Positions 44,169-56,492 of a stretch of DNA of 64,000 bases are shown piece by piece. Positions within the stretch are counted from its first letter, which is position 1, and each line of letters opens with the position of its first letter. A program made the translations under genes and the position numbers. The DNA lies in the NCBI RefSeq assembly GCF_004342445.1, contig NZ_SLWW01000005.1, forward strand, positions 124,001-188,000, read 5' to 3'. The notes below the pieces were generated by a model that worked only from the letters and a program-made list of their open reading frames with translations, was not told where the DNA came from and ran no database searches. This DNA is from Rhodovulum euryhalinum (GTDB lineage: Bacteria; Pseudomonadota; Alphaproteobacteria; Rhodobacterales; Rhodobacteraceae).

Positions 44169-45715
44169 CACAAATCCATCAACAGCCTTCTCGGATCCTC
44201 CAGCGCCTCCTTCACGCGGACGAGGAAGGTCACCGCGCCCTTGCCGTCCACGATCCGGTGGTCGTAGCTGAGCGCGAGGTACATCATCGGGCGGATGACG
44301 ATCTGGCCTGCGACCACCACGGGGCGGTCCTGGATCTTGTGCATGCCGAGGATGCCCGATTGCGGGGGGTTCAGGATCGGCGAGGACATGAGCGAGCCGT
44401 AGACCCCGCCATTCGAGATGGTGAAGGTGCCGCCCTGCATCTCGGCCATGGACAGCTTGCCGTCGCGGGCGCGGATGCCGAGTTCCGCGATGCGCTTCTC
44501 GATCTCGGCGAAGCCCATGGAATGGGCGTTCCTGAGCACCGGGACCACCAGCCCCGAGGGGGTGCCGACCGCGATGCCCATGTGGACGAAGTTCTTGTAG
44601 ACAATGTCGGTGCCGTCGATCTCGGCGTTGACCTCGGGCACCTCGGAGAGCGCGTGGCAGCAGGCCTTGGTGAAGAAGGACATGAAGCCCAGTTTCACGC
44701 CGTGCTTCTTTTCGAAGAGATCCTTGTATTCGCGGCGCAGTGCCATGACGCCGGACATGTCGATCTCGTTATAGGTGGTCAGCATCGCCGCGGTGTTCTG
44801 CGCGTCCTTGAGGCGGCGGGCGATGGTCTGGCGCAGGCGCGTCATGCGCACCCGTTCCTCGCGGGCGGAATCCTCGGCCGGGATCGGGGCGCGGGCGGCG
44901 TCGGGGGCGGGTTTCGGCGGTTCGGCGGGCTTGGGGGCGGGTTTCGGGGCCTCGGCGGCGCGCATGACATCCTCTTTCATGATGCGGCCGTCGCGGCCGG
45001 TGCCCTTGACGTCGTCGGGCGCGAGACCCTTTTCGTCCATCAACTTCTTCGCCGAGGGGGCGTGTTCGACATCGCGCCTGGCCTGCGCGGGCTTGTCGGT
45101 GGCGGCTTCGGCCGCGGGTTTCGTGCCGGCCCCGGTGTCGGTCCCGGCCCTGGCAGGTTGCGCCGCGGCGCCGTCGCCCGAGAGCATCAGCGCCAGCCGG
45201 GCGCCGGCCGCGACCGTCTCGCCCTCGGCGGCGATGATTTCGGAGAGCGTACCCGAGGCAGGCGCCGGAACCTCGACCGAGACCTTGTCGGTTTCCAGTT
45301 CGCACAGCATCTCGTCGCGCTCGACCCGGTCGCCGGGGGCCTTGAACCAGGACGCGACGGTGGCCTCGGCCACGCTTTCGCCAAGGGTGGGGACCATCAC
45401 GGCGATTTCCTTGCCCGAGGGCGCGGGGGGGGCGTCGGGCTCGGCGGGGCTGGCCTTGCCCGCGGCGGGTTTCGCGGCACCTTCGGTGATCGTGGCCAGC
45501 AGCGCGTCGACCGAGACGGTCTCGCCCTCGGGGGCGACGATTTCGGCCAGCGTGCCGGCGGAGGGGGCGGGAACCTCGACGGTCACCTTGTCGGTTTCCA
45601 GTTCGCACAGCATCTCGTCGGCGGCGACCGCATCGCCCGGCTTCTTGAACCAGGTGGCGACGGTGGCCTCGGCGACGCTTTCGCCCAGGGTCGGAACGCG
45701 GACTTCAATGGACAT
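44168..45715 (-). CDS. sucB: 2-oxoglutarate dehydrogenase E2 (dihydrolipoyl succinyltransferase) with two lipoyl domains
   Basis: Protein of 515 residues. Two lipoyl domains, each with the lipoylated lysine in [14 protein letters not shown] (about residues 38-51) and [14 protein letters not shown] (about 145-158), are joined by Ala/Pro linkers. The peripheral E1/E3-binding domain is around 235-270 ([20 protein letters not shown]), followed by the catalytic domain with the HxxxD motif in [14 protein letters not shown]. coli SucB has one lipoyl domain, so the duplication is notable. Start [12 protein letters not shown] is fixed by similarity; 5 bp separate it from sucA. Confidence 0.96.
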   Translation of the reverse strand: MSIEVRVPTLGESVAEATVATWFKKPGDAVAADEMLCELETDKVTVEVPAPSAGTLAEIVAPEGETVSVDALLATITEGAAKPAAGKASPAEPDAPPAPSGKEIAVMVPTLGESVAEATVASWFKAPGDRVERDEMLCELETDKVSVEVPAPASGTLSEIIAAEGETVAAGARLALMLSGDGAAAQPARAGTDTGAGTKPAAEAATDKPAQARRDVEHAPSAKKLMDEKGLAPDDVKGTGRDGRIMKEDVMRAAEAPKPAPKPAEPPKPAPDAARAPIPAEDSAREERVRMTRLRQTIARRLKDAQNTAAMLTTYNEIDMSGVMALRREYKDLFEKKHGVKLGFMSFFTKACCHALSEVPEVNAEIDGTDIVYKNFVHMGIAVGTPSGLVVPVLRNAHSMGFAEIEKRIAELGIRARDGKLSMAEMQGGTFTISNGGVYGSLMSSPILNPPQSGILGMHKIQDRPVVVAGQIVIRPMMYLALSYDHRIVDGKGAVTFLVRVKEALEDPRRLLMDL

Positions 45716-45720
45716 GGGAC

Positions 45721-48690
45721 TTAACCTTCGATTGTCAGCGCATCGTTGACGAGCGCGGCCTGCTGGGCCTTGTGCTGGCTGGCGAGCCCGGTGGCGGGCG
45801 AGGCGGCGGCGGGGCGGCCGGCATAGACCGGGCGGTGGTGGCGGGCGTTGATGCGGGTGAGCACCCATTCGAGGTTCGGCTCGATGAAACTCCAGGCGCC
45901 CTGGTTCTTGGGTTCCTCCTGGCACCAGACGATCTGCGCCTCGGGGAAGCGTTCAAGCTCCTTCACCAGACTCAGCGCCGGGAAGGGGTAGAACTGTTCG
46001 ATCCGCAGGATGTAGACATCGTCCAGCCCGCGGGCATCGCGTTCCTCCAGCAGGTCATAATAGACCTTGCCCGAGCAGAGCACCACGCGGCGGATCCCGG
46101 CGTCGGGTTTCAGCCTGATCTCGGACCGGCCGAGATCGGCATCGTCCCAGAGCACGCGGTGGAAGGACGATCCGGTGATGAAATCGCTGGCCTCGGACAC
46201 CGCAAGGCGGTGGCGCAGAAGCGATTTCGGGGTCATCAGGATCAGCGGCTTGCGGAAGCTGCGGTGCAGCTGGCGGCGCAGGATGTGGAAGTAGTTGGCG
46301 GGCGTCGAGCAGTTGGCGACGATCCAGTTGTCCTCGGCCGACAGTTGCAGAAAGCGTTCCAGCCGGGCCGAGGAATGTTCCGGGCCCTGGCCCTCGTAGC
46401 CATGGGGCAGCAGCACCACGAGGCCCGACATGCGCAGCCACTTGCGTTCGCCCGATGAAATGAACTGGTCGAACATGATCTGCGCGCCGTTGGCGAAATC
46501 GCCGAACTGGGCTTCCCAGGTCACCAGGGCGTTGGGTTCGGACAGGGAATAGCCGTATTCGAACCCCAGCACCGCGTATTCCGAGAGCATCGAGTCGATG
46601 ACCTCGTAGCGGGCCTGGCCCTTGCGGATGTGGTTCAGGGGATAATAGCGTTCCTCGGTGTTCTGGTCGACCAGCGCGGAATGGCGCTGGCTGAAGGTGC
46701 CGCGGGTGGAATCCTGCCCCGCGAGGCGCACCGGATAGCCCTCGGTCAGCAGGCTGCCGAAGGCCAGCGCCTCGGCGGTGGCCCAGTCGAAGCCCCGGCC
46801 CGACGAGAACATCTCTTTCTTGGCGTCGAGCAGGCGGCCCACCGTCTTGTGAACCTCGAAGCCCTCGGGGACCAGCGTCAGCGCCTGGCCCAGTTCCTGC
46901 AACGTCTCCTCGCCGATCGCGGTGTCGCCGCGCTGGTAATCGTCGGCGCCGCCGCGCTGGATGTGGCTCCAGCGGCCGTCCAGCCAGTCGGCCTTGTTCG
47001 GCTTGTACTCCTTGCCGGCCTCGAACTCGGCGTTCAGATGCGACTGGAACGCGGCCTTCATGTCCTCGATCTCGCCCTCGGGGATCAAGCCGTCCTGCAC
47101 CAGGCGTTCGGTATAGAGTTGCAGGGTCGTCTTGTGCTTCTTGATCTTCTGATACATCAGGGGGTTGGTGAACATCGGTTCATCCCCCTCGTTGTGGCCG
47201 AAGCGGCGATAGCAGAACATGTCGATCACGACGTCGCGGCCGAACTTCTGGCGGAACTCGGTGGCGACCTTGGCGGCGTGGACCACCGCCTCGGGGTCGT
47301 CGCCGTTGACGTGGAAGATCGGCGCCTCGACCATCAGCGCGATGTCGGTCGGATAAGGTGACGAGCGGCTGAAATGCGGCGCGGTGGTAAAGCCGATCTG
47401 GTTGTTCACCACGATATGCATGGTGCCGCCGGTGCGGTGGCCCACCAGCCCCGACATGCCGAAACATTCCGCCACGACGCCCTGCCCGGCGAAGGCCGCG
47501 TCGCCATGCAGCAGGATCGGCAGCACCGTGCGCCGTTCGCGGTCGCCCGCCTGTTCCTGCTTGGCCCGGGTCTTGCCCAGGACCACGGGGTTCACCGCCT
47601 CCAGGTGTGACGGGTTCGCGGTCAGCGACAGGTGGACCACGTTGCCGTCGAATTCGCGGTCGCTTGAGGCGCCGAGGTGGTATTTCACGTCGCCCGAGCC
47701 GTCCACATCCTCGGGCTTGAAGCTGCCGCCCTGGAATTCGTGGAAGATCGCGCGGTAGGGCTTGCCCATCACGTTGGCCAGCACGCTGAGCCTGCCCCGG
47801 TGCGGCATGCCGATCGCGATTTCCCGGACCCCCAGCGCGCCGCCGCGCTTGATGATCTGCTCCATCGCCGGGATCAGCGCCTCGCCCCCGTCAAGGCCGA
47901 AGCGCTTGGTGCCCATGTATTTCACATGCAGGAACTTCTCGAAGCCCTCGGCCTCGACCAGCTTGTTCAAGATCGCGCGGCGTCCCTCGCGGGTGAACTT
48001 GATTTCCTTGCCGTAGCCCTCGATCCGTTCCTTCAGCCAGGCGGATTGCTCGGGGTCGGAGATGTGCATGTATTGCAGCGCGAAGGTGCCGCAATAGGTG
48101 CGTTTCACGATGGCCAGGATCTCGCGCATCGAGGCGACCTGAAGCCCCAGCACGTTGTCGATGAAGATGGGGCGGTCCATGTCGGCATCGGTGAAGCCGT
48201 AGGAGCCGGGGTCGAGTTCGGGATGCGGCGTGGGGTTGCGCAGGCCCAGCGGGTCCAGATCGGCCACCAGATGGCCGCGGATGCGGTAGGCGCGGATCAG
48301 CATCAGCGCCCGGATACTGTCCAGAACCGCGCGCTTGACCTCGTCATCGGTGACCTCGACGGCCTTTTCCCGCGCCTTTTCGCGGATCTTCTCCTCGGCG
48401 GCCTTCGCCTCGCTCATGACGGGCAGGCCGGGCCATTGCCCGTCAAGGGCGGCGGTCAGGTCGTCATTGGGGGCGGGCGGCCAGTCGCGGCGCGCCCAGC
48501 TGGGCCCGGCGGCCTCGCGCTTGACCGACACCTCGTCATCGCCGAGATCCGCGAAGAAGCGGCGCCACTGTTCATCCACGTTCTCGGGGTCGTTGGCGTA
48601 GCGGGCGTAAAGCTGCTCGACATATTCCGCGTTGTGTCCCTGCAGGAAGGACGAGTCGTGGAAGGCGGTGTTGGGGCTTTGCTCGGTCAT
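45721..48690 (-). CDS. sucA: 2-oxoglutarate dehydrogenase E1
   Basis: Protein of 989 residues, full length for OdhA. N-terminal E2-binding segment ([17 protein letters not shown]), then the thiamine diphosphate core with [18 protein letters not shown] and the TPP motif [14 protein letters not shown] ... [12 protein letters not shown], and the C-terminal transketolase-like domain ([23 protein letters not shown]). It decarboxylates 2-oxoglutarate and succinylates the E2 lipoyl groups. Gene order sucD-sucA-sucB on this strand. Confidence 0.97.
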   Translation of the reverse strand: MTEQSPNTAFHDSSFLQGHNAEYVEQLYARYANDPENVDEQWRRFFADLGDDEVSVKREAAGPSWARRDWPPAPNDDLTAALDGQWPGLPVMSEAKAAEEKIREKAREKAVEVTDDEVKRAVLDSIRALMLIRAYRIRGHLVADLDPLGLRNPTPHPELDPGSYGFTDADMDRPIFIDNVLGLQVASMREILAIVKRTYCGTFALQYMHISDPEQSAWLKERIEGYGKEIKFTREGRRAILNKLVEAEGFEKFLHVKYMGTKRFGLDGGEALIPAMEQIIKRGGALGVREIAIGMPHRGRLSVLANVMGKPYRAIFHEFQGGSFKPEDVDGSGDVKYHLGASSDREFDGNVVHLSLTANPSHLEAVNPVVLGKTRAKQEQAGDRERRTVLPILLHGDAAFAGQGVVAECFGMSGLVGHRTGGTMHIVVNNQIGFTTAPHFSRSSPYPTDIALMVEAPIFHVNGDDPEAVVHAAKVATEFRQKFGRDVVIDMFCYRRFGHNEGDEPMFTNPLMYQKIKKHKTTLQLYTERLVQDGLIPEGEIEDMKAAFQSHLNAEFEAGKEYKPNKADWLDGRWSHIQRGGADDYQRGDTAIGEETLQELGQALTLVPEGFEVHKTVGRLLDAKKEMFSSGRGFDWATAEALAFGSLLTEGYPVRLAGQDSTRGTFSQRHSALVDQNTEERYYPLNHIRKGQARYEVIDSMLSEYAVLGFEYGYSLSEPNALVTWEAQFGDFANGAQIMFDQFISSGERKWLRMSGLVVLLPHGYEGQGPEHSSARLERFLQLSAEDNWIVANCSTPANYFHILRRQLHRSFRKPLILMTPKSLLRHRLAVSEASDFITGSSFHRVLWDDADLGRSEIRLKPDAGIRRVVLCSGKVYYDLLEERDARGLDDVYILRIEQFYPFPALSLVKELERFPEAQIVWCQEEPKNQGAWSFIEPNLEWVLTRINARHHRPVYAGRPAAASPATGLASQHKAQQAALVNDALTIEG

Positions 48691-48757
48691 GGTTGGTCCT
48701 CCCTCGCGCGTGGGGTGCGGCGCGGCCGGTTCCCGTCGGCCGCGCGCGTCCCTGGGG

Positions 48758-49642
<885 letters not shown>

Positions 49643-49684
49643 GCTTTGTTTCCTTAGTATCGAGGTGATCTTCGATTTTGCAAT

Positions 49685-50053
49685 TCAAATTGCAGAAACC
49701 ATCGCCCCACCAAGTTTTTTGCCTTCCGACGCACCTCGCCCGTTGTAAATTCGTCGAGATACTTCAAAGGCTTTTTCAGAATTCTGCCAAATGGTAAGGG
49801 TCTCAATCTGCGCCCTCCGAAATGACTTGGCCACTTCCGCGCAAGCCGCAGAGGGATTTGAGAAATCGCCCAAGTCTCTGTAAAGGTTTCCTGATTGGCG
49901 GAACAATACTGCATGCACAGGCCCATCGCGAAGTAGGCAAACATCATTAATCTCATCAAGAGAGATAACGGTTTTCCTGCTTTGGGCTCGGTTTCTAGAG
50001 AGGGCCAAAGATATAAGACCGAGAAGTCCGCCGATGGCCAGTGCATAGAGCAT
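49685..50053 (-). CDS. small membrane-anchored protein of atypical composition between sucC and sucD
   Basis: Protein of 122 residues. N-terminal membrane helix ([19 protein letters not shown]) followed by a soluble alpha/beta domain ([43 protein letters not shown]). No family recognised. It starts 3 bp after the sucC stop, and a 16-bp palindrome (TGCAATT-CA-AATTGCA, 49679-49694) straddles its stop. Splitting sucC from sucD is unusual, since these genes are normally adjacent; the lower GC content supports insertion of foreign DNA. Confidence 0.68.
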   Translation of the reverse strand: MLYALAIGGLLGLISLALSRNRAQSRKTVISLDEINDVCLLRDGPVHAVLFRQSGNLYRDLGDFSNPSAACAEVAKSFRRAQIETLTIWQNSEKAFEVSRRIYNGRGASEGKKLGGAMVSAI

Positions 50054-50056
50054 TTG

Positions 50057-51250
50057 TTACCCCTTCACCGCCTTCACGATCTTCTCCGCCGCATCCGACA
50101 GATCGTCCGCCGCGATCACGTCGAGACCTGATCCGTTGAGGATCGCCTTGCCCTTCTCGACATTCGTGCCTTCGAGCCGGACGACGAGGGGCACCTTCAG
50201 GCCCACCTCCTTGACCGCCGCCACCACGCCCTCGGCGATCACGTCGCAGCGCATGATGCCGCCGAAGATGTTGACCAGGATGCCCTTCACGTTCGGGTCG
50301 GACGTGATGATCTTGAACGCCTCGGTCACCTTCTCGCGGGTGGCGCCGCCGCCCACGTCGAGGAAGTTGGCCGGCTCCGCACCGTAAAGCTTGATGATGT
50401 CCATCGTCGCCATCGCCAGCCCGGCGCCGTTGACCATGCAGCCGATCTCGCCATCCAGCGCGATGTAGTTCAGGTCGTATTTCGACGCGGCCAGTTCCTT
50501 GGGGTCTTCCTCGGTCTCGTCGCGCAGCGCCAGGATGTCGTCGTGGCGGTAGAGCGCGTTGGAATCGAAGGCCATCTTGGCGTCGAGGCATTTCAGATCG
50601 CCCGCGTCGGTCACCACCAGCGGGTTGATCTCGATCATCTCGCAATCCTTGTCGAGGAACAGCTTGTAAAGCTGGCCGATCAGGGTCGAGCACTGCTTGA
50701 TCTGCTTGCCCTCCAGCCCCAGCGCAAAGGCGATGCGGCGGCCGTGGTAGGGCTGATAGCCGGTCACGGGGTCGATGGTGAAGGACAGGATGCGGTCGGG
50801 CGTCTTGGCCGCGACCTCCTCGATATCCATGCCGCCCTCGGTGGAGCAGACGAAGGCGATGCGCGAGGATTGCCGGTCGATCAGCATGGCGAGGTAAAGT
50901 TCGCGCGCGATGCCCGAGCCGTTCTCGATATAGACGCGACCGACCTGCTTGCCCACGGGGCCTGTCTGGTGGGTGACCAGCGTGCGGCCCAGCATCTTTT
51001 TGGCCTCTTCGGCGGCCTCGCCGATCGACTTCGCCAGCCGCACGCCGCCCTTCTCGCCCGCCTCGGGTTCGACGAAATGGCCCTTGCCGCGGCCGCCGGC
51101 ATGGATCTGCGCCTTGACGACCCAGAGCGGCCCGTCGATCTCACCCGCGATGGTCTTGGCCTCTTCGGCCCGGGTCACGACATGGCCGTTCGACACCGGC
51201 GCGCCATAGCTGCGCAGCAGAGCCTTGGCCTGGTATTCGTGGATGTTCAT
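50057..51250 (-). CDS. sucC: succinate-CoA ligase beta subunit
   Basis: Protein of 397 residues starting [16 protein letters not shown] (ATG at 51250; a TTG one codon upstream is ignored). ATP-grasp domain with [37 protein letters not shown] and [10 protein letters not shown], then the C-terminal ligase domain [18 protein letters not shown]. It forms the heterodimeric succinyl-CoA synthetase with SucD. First gene of the sucC-x-sucD-sucA-sucB unit, with a composite operator 105-139 bp upstream. Confidence 0.97.
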   Translation of the reverse strand: MNIHEYQAKALLRSYGAPVSNGHVVTRAEEAKTIAGEIDGPLWVVKAQIHAGGRGKGHFVEPEAGEKGGVRLAKSIGEAAEEAKKMLGRTLVTHQTGPVGKQVGRVYIENGSGIARELYLAMLIDRQSSRIAFVCSTEGGMDIEEVAAKTPDRILSFTIDPVTGYQPYHGRRIAFALGLEGKQIKQCSTLIGQLYKLFLDKDCEMIEINPLVVTDAGDLKCLDAKMAFDSNALYRHDDILALRDETEEDPKELAASKYDLNYIALDGEIGCMVNGAGLAMATMDIIKLYGAEPANFLDVGGGATREKVTEAFKIITSDPNVKGILVNIFGGIMRCDVIAEGVVAAVKEVGLKVPLVVRLEGTNVEKGKAILNGSGLDVIAADDLSDAAEKIVKAVKG

Positions 51251-51354
51251 CAAGCTGTCCCGTGCTGGTGCGATTTGTCGCGTCTAAGCATGGAACGGGC
51301 CGCAGTGGAACGGTTTTCGGCGGGCGTTGGCCGGATTTCGCCAAGTTTCTGGCG

Positions 51355-51389
51355 TTTGTGATCACGCCCGAGAAAAGTGTGATCACAAA
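51355..51389 (-). promoter_or_regulatory. composite GTGATCAC operator upstream of sucC
   Basis: TTTGTGATCAC - 13 bases - GTGATCACAAA: two perfect octamers with 21 bp between centres (two helical turns) and symmetric outer AAA/TTT. The site is 105-139 bp upstream of the sucC ATG. An identical arrangement precedes sdhC, and single octamers flank the GntR gene. Strong candidate for a dimer-of-dimers operator of a GntR/FCD regulator. Confidence 0.8.
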
Positions 51390-51462
51390 GCGGTCCGGCC
51401 GTCCCCGCAGGGCCCGGCGCGGTATGCTGCGGCGCATCCCCGCCCGGGCCCGGGAACGGAAA

Positions 51463-51488
51463 GGGGCCGGTCGCGGCGGACCGGCCCC
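51463..51488 (-). terminator. rho-independent terminator of mdh
   Basis: GGGGCCGGTC/GACCGGCCCC, a perfect 10-bp stem with a 6-base loop, 20 bp past the mdh stop on the minus strand, followed by TTTCC. It separates mdh transcription from the suc operon. Confidence 0.75.
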
Positions 51489-51507
51489 CCGATGCTGACG
51501 CCGGCCG

Positions 51508-52785
<1,278 letters not shown>

Positions 52786-53088
52786 TCAGGCGCCTTCGCC
52801 GGGGATCAGGGTCTCGGCCAGCGCCTGATAGGCCTCGCCGCTGGCGATCAGGCATGTGGTGCCAGAGGCCATCGTGCCGGTGATCGTCCAGCTGCCGGTT
52901 TCGGCATTGGCGAACAGTTCCACCACGGCGTTGTTGGCCGCCAGCCCCATCGCCTGGCGCGACTCGCCATAGCGGTCGGCCAGCAGGGCTATGACCGCCT
53001 CGCGCGGGCCGCATTGGCGGGGGCTCTCGGCCGGGGCCGGGCCGGGCAGGGCCAGGATCAGGGTGGCAAGGGCAAGGTGGCGTTGCAT
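52786..53088 (-). CDS. small secreted protein of unknown function
   Basis: Protein of 100 residues from the ATG at 53088 with AGGAG upstream. A signal peptide (HLALATLILALPGPAPA) is followed by a mature domain with two Cys (RQCGPREAVIALLADRYG and TTCLIASGEAYQAL). This is the shape of small periplasmic proteins common near central-metabolism genes in Rhodobacteraceae; no function known. Divergent from the malyl-CoA gene. Confidence 0.72.
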   Translation of the reverse strand: MQRHLALATLILALPGPAPAESPRQCGPREAVIALLADRYGESRQAMGLAANNAVVELFANAETGSWTITGTMASGTTCLIASGEAYQALAETLIPGEGA

Positions 53089-53255
53089 GGGGTCACTCCT
53101 GCGGGGGGATGGGTGTCGGCTCAAGCCTGCGCGAGAAATCCCAAGAAACGCCTATACCGGCGTACGCCGTTTTCTGCGGCGCGGCATAAAAGGGGTTGCG
53201 CAATATGTCCTGGCTGTGGTGTCTGGCGCAACAAAATGACCCGAGGGGAGAATCA

Positions 53256-54116
53256 ATGGATCTTCGCGCCCGCCCGTTCCGTTCCGTCCTCTACATCCCG
53301 GCCTCGAAGGCGCGGGCGCTGGAAAAGGCCAAGACGCTGCCCGTGGATGCGATCATCTTCGACCTGGAGGATGCCGTCGCCGCCGAGGAGAAACCGGCCG
53401 CCCGCAAGCTGCTGGCCGAGATGCTGGCCGAGGGCGGGTTCGGGCCGCGCTTCTGCATCGTGCGGATCAACGGGCTGGATACCGAGTGGGGCGCCGACGA
53501 CGTGGCCGCGCTGCGCGGGGCGGGGGCGCATGCGGTTCTGCTGCCCAAGGTCGAGACCACCGCGCAACTGGATGCGCTGGGCGACGCGATCCCGGGGGTG
53601 GAACTCTGGGCGATGATGGAAACCCCGCGCGGCGTGCTGAATGCCGACGCGCTGGCCGCCCATCCGAGGCTGGGCGGGTTCGTGATGGGGACCAACGACC
53701 TGATCAAGGAACTGCGCTGCCGGCCGCGCCCCGACCGGATGCCGCTGCTCACCAGCCTCGGCCAGTGCCTGCTGGCCGCGCGCGCCCACGGCATCGTGGC
53801 GATCGACGGGGTCTATAACGCCTTCCGCGACGAAGAGGGGCTTCGGGCGGAATGTGCGCAGGGCCGCGACCTGGGCTTTGACGGCAAGAGCCTGATCCAC
53901 CCCGACCAGGTCGCCGCCGCCAACGCCGTCTTCGCGCCCACCGTGGCCGAGATCGACCTGTCGCGGCGCCAGATCGCCGCCTTCGACGAGGCGCGCCGGA
54001 AGGGTCTGGGGATTGCCGTGGTGGATGGCCGGATCGTCGAGAATCTGCATATCGTCACCGCACGTGAAACGCTGGCCAAGGCGGCAGCGATTGCGGAACT
54101 GGAGACTGTGACATGA
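53256..54116 (+). CDS. mcl2: CoA ester lyase family, probable (3S)-malyl-CoA thioesterase
   Basis: Protein of 286 residues of the HpcH/CitE family. FRSVLYIPASKARALEKA at the N-terminus, the metal-binding IIFDLEDAVAAEEK, the catalytic Arg in IVRINGLDTEWG, VVLLPKVET-like AVLLPKVETT and the second metal-binding GTNDLIKELRC. At 286 residues it matches Mcl2 of Rhodobacter sphaeroides, which hydrolyses malyl-CoA, rather than the longer Mcl1 lyase. This and mch below belong to the ethylmalonyl-CoA acetate-assimilation pathway. RBS AGGGGAG; overlaps the next gene by 4 bp. Confidence 0.82.
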   Translation: MDLRARPFRSVLYIPASKARALEKAKTLPVDAIIFDLEDAVAAEEKPAARKLLAEMLAEGGFGPRFCIVRINGLDTEWGADDVAALRGAGAHAVLLPKVETTAQLDALGDAIPGVELWAMMETPRGVLNADALAAHPRLGGFVMGTNDLIKELRCRPRPDRMPLLTSLGQCLLAARAHGIVAIDGVYNAFRDEEGLRAECAQGRDLGFDGKSLIHPDQVAAANAVFAPTVAEIDLSRRQIAAFDEARRKGLGIAVVDGRIVENLHIVTARETLAKAAAIAELETVT

Positions 54117-54682
54117 CCCTTATCATCCTTGGCGTTCTGCTCTGGAGCTTTGCCCACCTGTTCAAGCGGCTGTTCCCCGGCCCGCGCGCGGCGCTGGACG
54201 AACGGCTGGGCGCGGCCTCGAAGATCATCTTCGCGGTGCCGCTGGTGCTGTCGGTCGTGCTGATGGTGATGGGGTATCGTGGCAACACCGCGCCCGAGAT
54301 CTATCAGACGCCCGGTTTCATGGTGCATGCGAACAACACGCTGATGCTGCTGGCGGTGGTGTTCTTCGGGCTGGGCAATTCGAAAAGCCGGGCGCGGCAA
54401 CTGTTCCGCCACCCGATGCTGTATGGTTTCGCCACATGGGCGGTGGCGCATCTGCTGGTCAATGGCGATCTGGCGTCCATCGTGCTGTTCGGCGGCCTGC
54501 TGATCTGGGCGATTGCCGAGGTCGTGCTGATCAACGCCAAGGAGCCGGTCACGCACTGGCGCGGCGGCAGCCTGGGGGGCGACATCAAGCTCGGGGTGAT
54601 CTCGATCCTGCTCTATCTCGTCATCATCTGGGTGCATAACTGGCTGGGCGTCTGGCCGCTGCCGCTGCCGAGTGCCGGGTGA
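54113..54682 (+). CDS. NnrU family membrane protein
   Basis: Protein of 189 residues with five to six membrane helices. Conserved His residues lie in LLWSFAHLFKR and AHLLVNGDLASIVLFGG, and ALDERLG follows the first helix, as in NnrU/isoprenoid-biosynthesis-type membrane enzymes. NnrU was named from nitric-oxide-respiration loci, but many members sit elsewhere and their activity is uncertain. Overlaps both neighbours (ATGA before, TGATG after), suggesting an operon with mcl2 and mch. Confidence 0.83.
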   Translation: MTLIILGVLLWSFAHLFKRLFPGPRAALDERLGAASKIIFAVPLVLSVVLMVMGYRGNTAPEIYQTPGFMVHANNTLMLLAVVFFGLGNSKSRARQLFRHPMLYGFATWAVAHLLVNGDLASIVLFGGLLIWAIAEVVLINAKEPVTHWRGGSLGGDIKLGVISILLYLVIIWVHNWLGVWPLPLPSAG

Positions 54683-54885
54683 TGCGCGCCTATCGCTTGC
54701 TGACCGAGGACGATACCGCCGCCTTCTGCCACAAGGTGACCGAGGCGCTGGCCAAGGGGTGGGAGCTTTACGGCTCCCCCGCCTATGCCGCGGACCCCGA
54801 GACGGGCCGGATGCGCTGTGCGCAGGCGGTGATCAAGGATGTGACGGGGGAATATGCCCCCGGCCTCAAGCTGGGAGAGTTGTAA
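54682..54885 (+). CDS. DUF1737 small protein
   Basis: Protein of 67 residues (MRAYRLLTEDDTAAFCHKVTE...). YRLLTxxDDxxFxxxVxxxLxxGWELYGSP is the DUF1737 pattern and matches throughout. Function unknown. The ATG overlaps the nnrU stop as TGATG; 5 bp separate it from mch. Confidence 0.85.
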   Translation: MRAYRLLTEDDTAAFCHKVTEALAKGWELYGSPAYAADPETGRMRCAQAVIKDVTGEYAPGLKLGEL

Positions 54886-54890
54886 GGTTC

Positions 54891-55925
54891 ATGGTCAAGA
54901 CCAACCCGGGCCGTTTCTTCGAGGATTACCATGTCGGGCAGGTGATCGCGCATGCGGTGCCGCGCACCGTTTCTGGCGGCGAACGCGCGCTTTACCACGC
55001 GCTTTATCCGGCGCGGCATGCGCTTTATTCCTCGGACGCCTTCGCGCAATCCTGCGGGCTGCCGAACGCGCCGATGGACGACCTGATCGCGTTCCACACG
55101 GTGTTCGGCAAGACCGTGCCCGACATCAGCCTCAACGCCATCGCCAATCTCGGCTATGCCGAGGGGCGCTGGCACCGGCCGGTCTGGCCCGGCGATACGC
55201 TGCGGTCCGAGTCCGAGGTGATCGGGCTGAAGGAGAATTCCAACGGCAAGTCGGGGGTGGTCTGGGTCCGGACCCGGGGTCTGAACCAGAAGGGCGACCT
55301 GGTGCTGGACTATGTCCGCTGGGTGATGGTGCGCAAGCGCGATGCGGACGCGCCCGCGCCCGAGACGGTGGTGCCGGAACTGGCCGACAGCGTGGCGCCG
55401 GGCGATCTGGTGGTGCCCGATGTGCTGACTTTCACCGGCTATGATTTCACTCTGGCGGGCGAACCGCATCGCTGGGGCGATTACGCCGTGGGCGAGATCA
55501 TCGACCACGTGGATGGCGTGACGGTCGAAGAGGCCGAGCACATGCTGGCCACCCGGTTGTGGCAGAACACCGCCAAGGTGCATTTCGACGCCACGGTGCG
55601 CGAGGATGGCAAGCGGCTGATCTATGGCGGCCATGTCATCAGCCTGGCCCGCGCGCTGTCGTTCAACGGGCTGGCCAACGCGCAGATGATCGTCGGCCTG
55701 AACGCGGGCGCGCATGCCAATCCCTGTTTCTCGGGCGACACGGTCAAGGCCTGGACACAGGTGCTGGACAAGGCCGAAACCGCCGCGCCGGGCGTGGGCG
55801 CGCTGCGGCTGCGGCTGGTCGCGGTCAAGGCGGGCGGCCTGCCAGGGGTGCTGCGCGGCGAGGACGGCAGATACCTGCCCCATGTGCTGCTTGACCTCGA
55901 CTACTGGGCGCTGATTCCGCTTTGA
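54891..55925 (+). CDS. mch: mesaconyl-CoA hydratase (MaoC family)
   Basis: Protein of 344 residues made of two tandem MaoC/hot-dog halves: the N-terminal half begins GRFFEDYHVGQVIAHAVPRTVS, and the second half begins near residue 185 (FTGYDFTLAGEPHRWGDYAVGEII). Length and first residues match mesaconyl-CoA hydratase of Rhodobacter, which makes beta-methylmalyl-CoA in the ethylmalonyl-CoA pathway. Its place next to mcl2 and upstream of sdh repeats the Rhodobacter order. No ribosome site is striking, but the start is fixed by similarity. Confidence 0.85.
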   Translation: MVKTNPGRFFEDYHVGQVIAHAVPRTVSGGERALYHALYPARHALYSSDAFAQSCGLPNAPMDDLIAFHTVFGKTVPDISLNAIANLGYAEGRWHRPVWPGDTLRSESEVIGLKENSNGKSGVVWVRTRGLNQKGDLVLDYVRWVMVRKRDADAPAPETVVPELADSVAPGDLVVPDVLTFTGYDFTLAGEPHRWGDYAVGEIIDHVDGVTVEEAEHMLATRLWQNTAKVHFDATVREDGKRLIYGGHVISLARALSFNGLANAQMIVGLNAGAHANPCFSGDTVKAWTQVLDKAETAAPGVGALRLRLVAVKAGGLPGVLRGEDGRYLPHVLLDLDYWALIPL

Positions 55926-55941
55926 CCGGCGGGCGCCGGGA

Positions 55942-55976
55942 TTTGTGATCACTTGGTGCTTGGCTGTGATCACAAA
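55942..55976 (+). promoter_or_regulatory. composite GTGATCAC operator upstream of sdhC
   Basis: TTTGTGATCAC - 13 bases - GTGATCACAAA, identical in spacing and flanks to the site before sucC although the 13-base spacers differ. It begins 17 bp after the mch stop and ends 121 bp before the sdhC ATG. Probably bound by the same regulator. Confidence 0.8.
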
Positions 55977-56013
55977 GGGTGGATTTTTCGCGCCCGCAGC
56001 GAAAAATCCACCC
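55977..56013. repeat. perfect 15-bp inverted repeat between the operator and sdhC
   Basis: GGGTGGATTTTTCGC (55977-55991) and GCGAAAAATCCACCC (55999-56013) pair perfectly with a 7-base loop. Directly adjoins the operator. It could terminate mch transcription, act as an attenuator in the sdh leader, or be a Rhodobacteraceae repeat element. Confidence 0.75.
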
Positions 56014-56097
56014 CGAATCCCGGTCGAAGCCGTGACATGGATGCAAAAACCGTTATCACATCTGCCCATAGCTGCGCCCCAGGACAAGAGGGATCCC

Positions 56098-56481
56098 ATG
56101 GCTGACTTCAACCGCGGAAACCGGCCGCTTTCCCCGCATCTTCAGGTCTATCGCCCGCAGATCACCTCGGTGACCTCGATCTTTACCCGGATCACCGGCA
56201 ACGCGCTGATCGTGGCGGCGATCCTCATCGTCTGGTGGTTCCTCGCCGCGGCCAAGGGCCCCGAGGCGTTCGCCCGCGCCGACTGGGTGCTGACCTCGTG
56301 GATCGGCGACCTGGTGATGACGCTGTCGGTTTGGGCGCTGTGGTATCACACCCTGGCGGGCATCCGGCACGTGATCTGGGACGCGGGCCGCGGGCTGGAA
56401 CTGAAGACCGCCGAGCGGCTTGGGCTGGCCGTGATCGGCGGCTCGGCCCTGCTGACCCTGCTTACCATCATCGTCGTCTGA
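56098..56481 (+). CDS. sdhC: succinate dehydrogenase cytochrome b556 subunit
   Basis: Protein of 127 residues with three membrane helices. [23 protein letters not shown] at the N-terminus with the conserved SIxHRxTG-like region, and the heme-ligand His in [16 protein letters not shown]. With SdhD it anchors SdhAB and holds heme b and the quinone site. Confidence 0.95.
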   Translation: MADFNRGNRPLSPHLQVYRPQITSVTSIFTRITGNALIVAAILIVWWFLAAAKGPEAFARADWVLTSWIGDLVMTLSVWALWYHTLAGIRHVIWDAGRGLELKTAERLGLAVIGGSALLTLLTIIVV

Positions 56482-56492
56482 GGGGGCCGATC

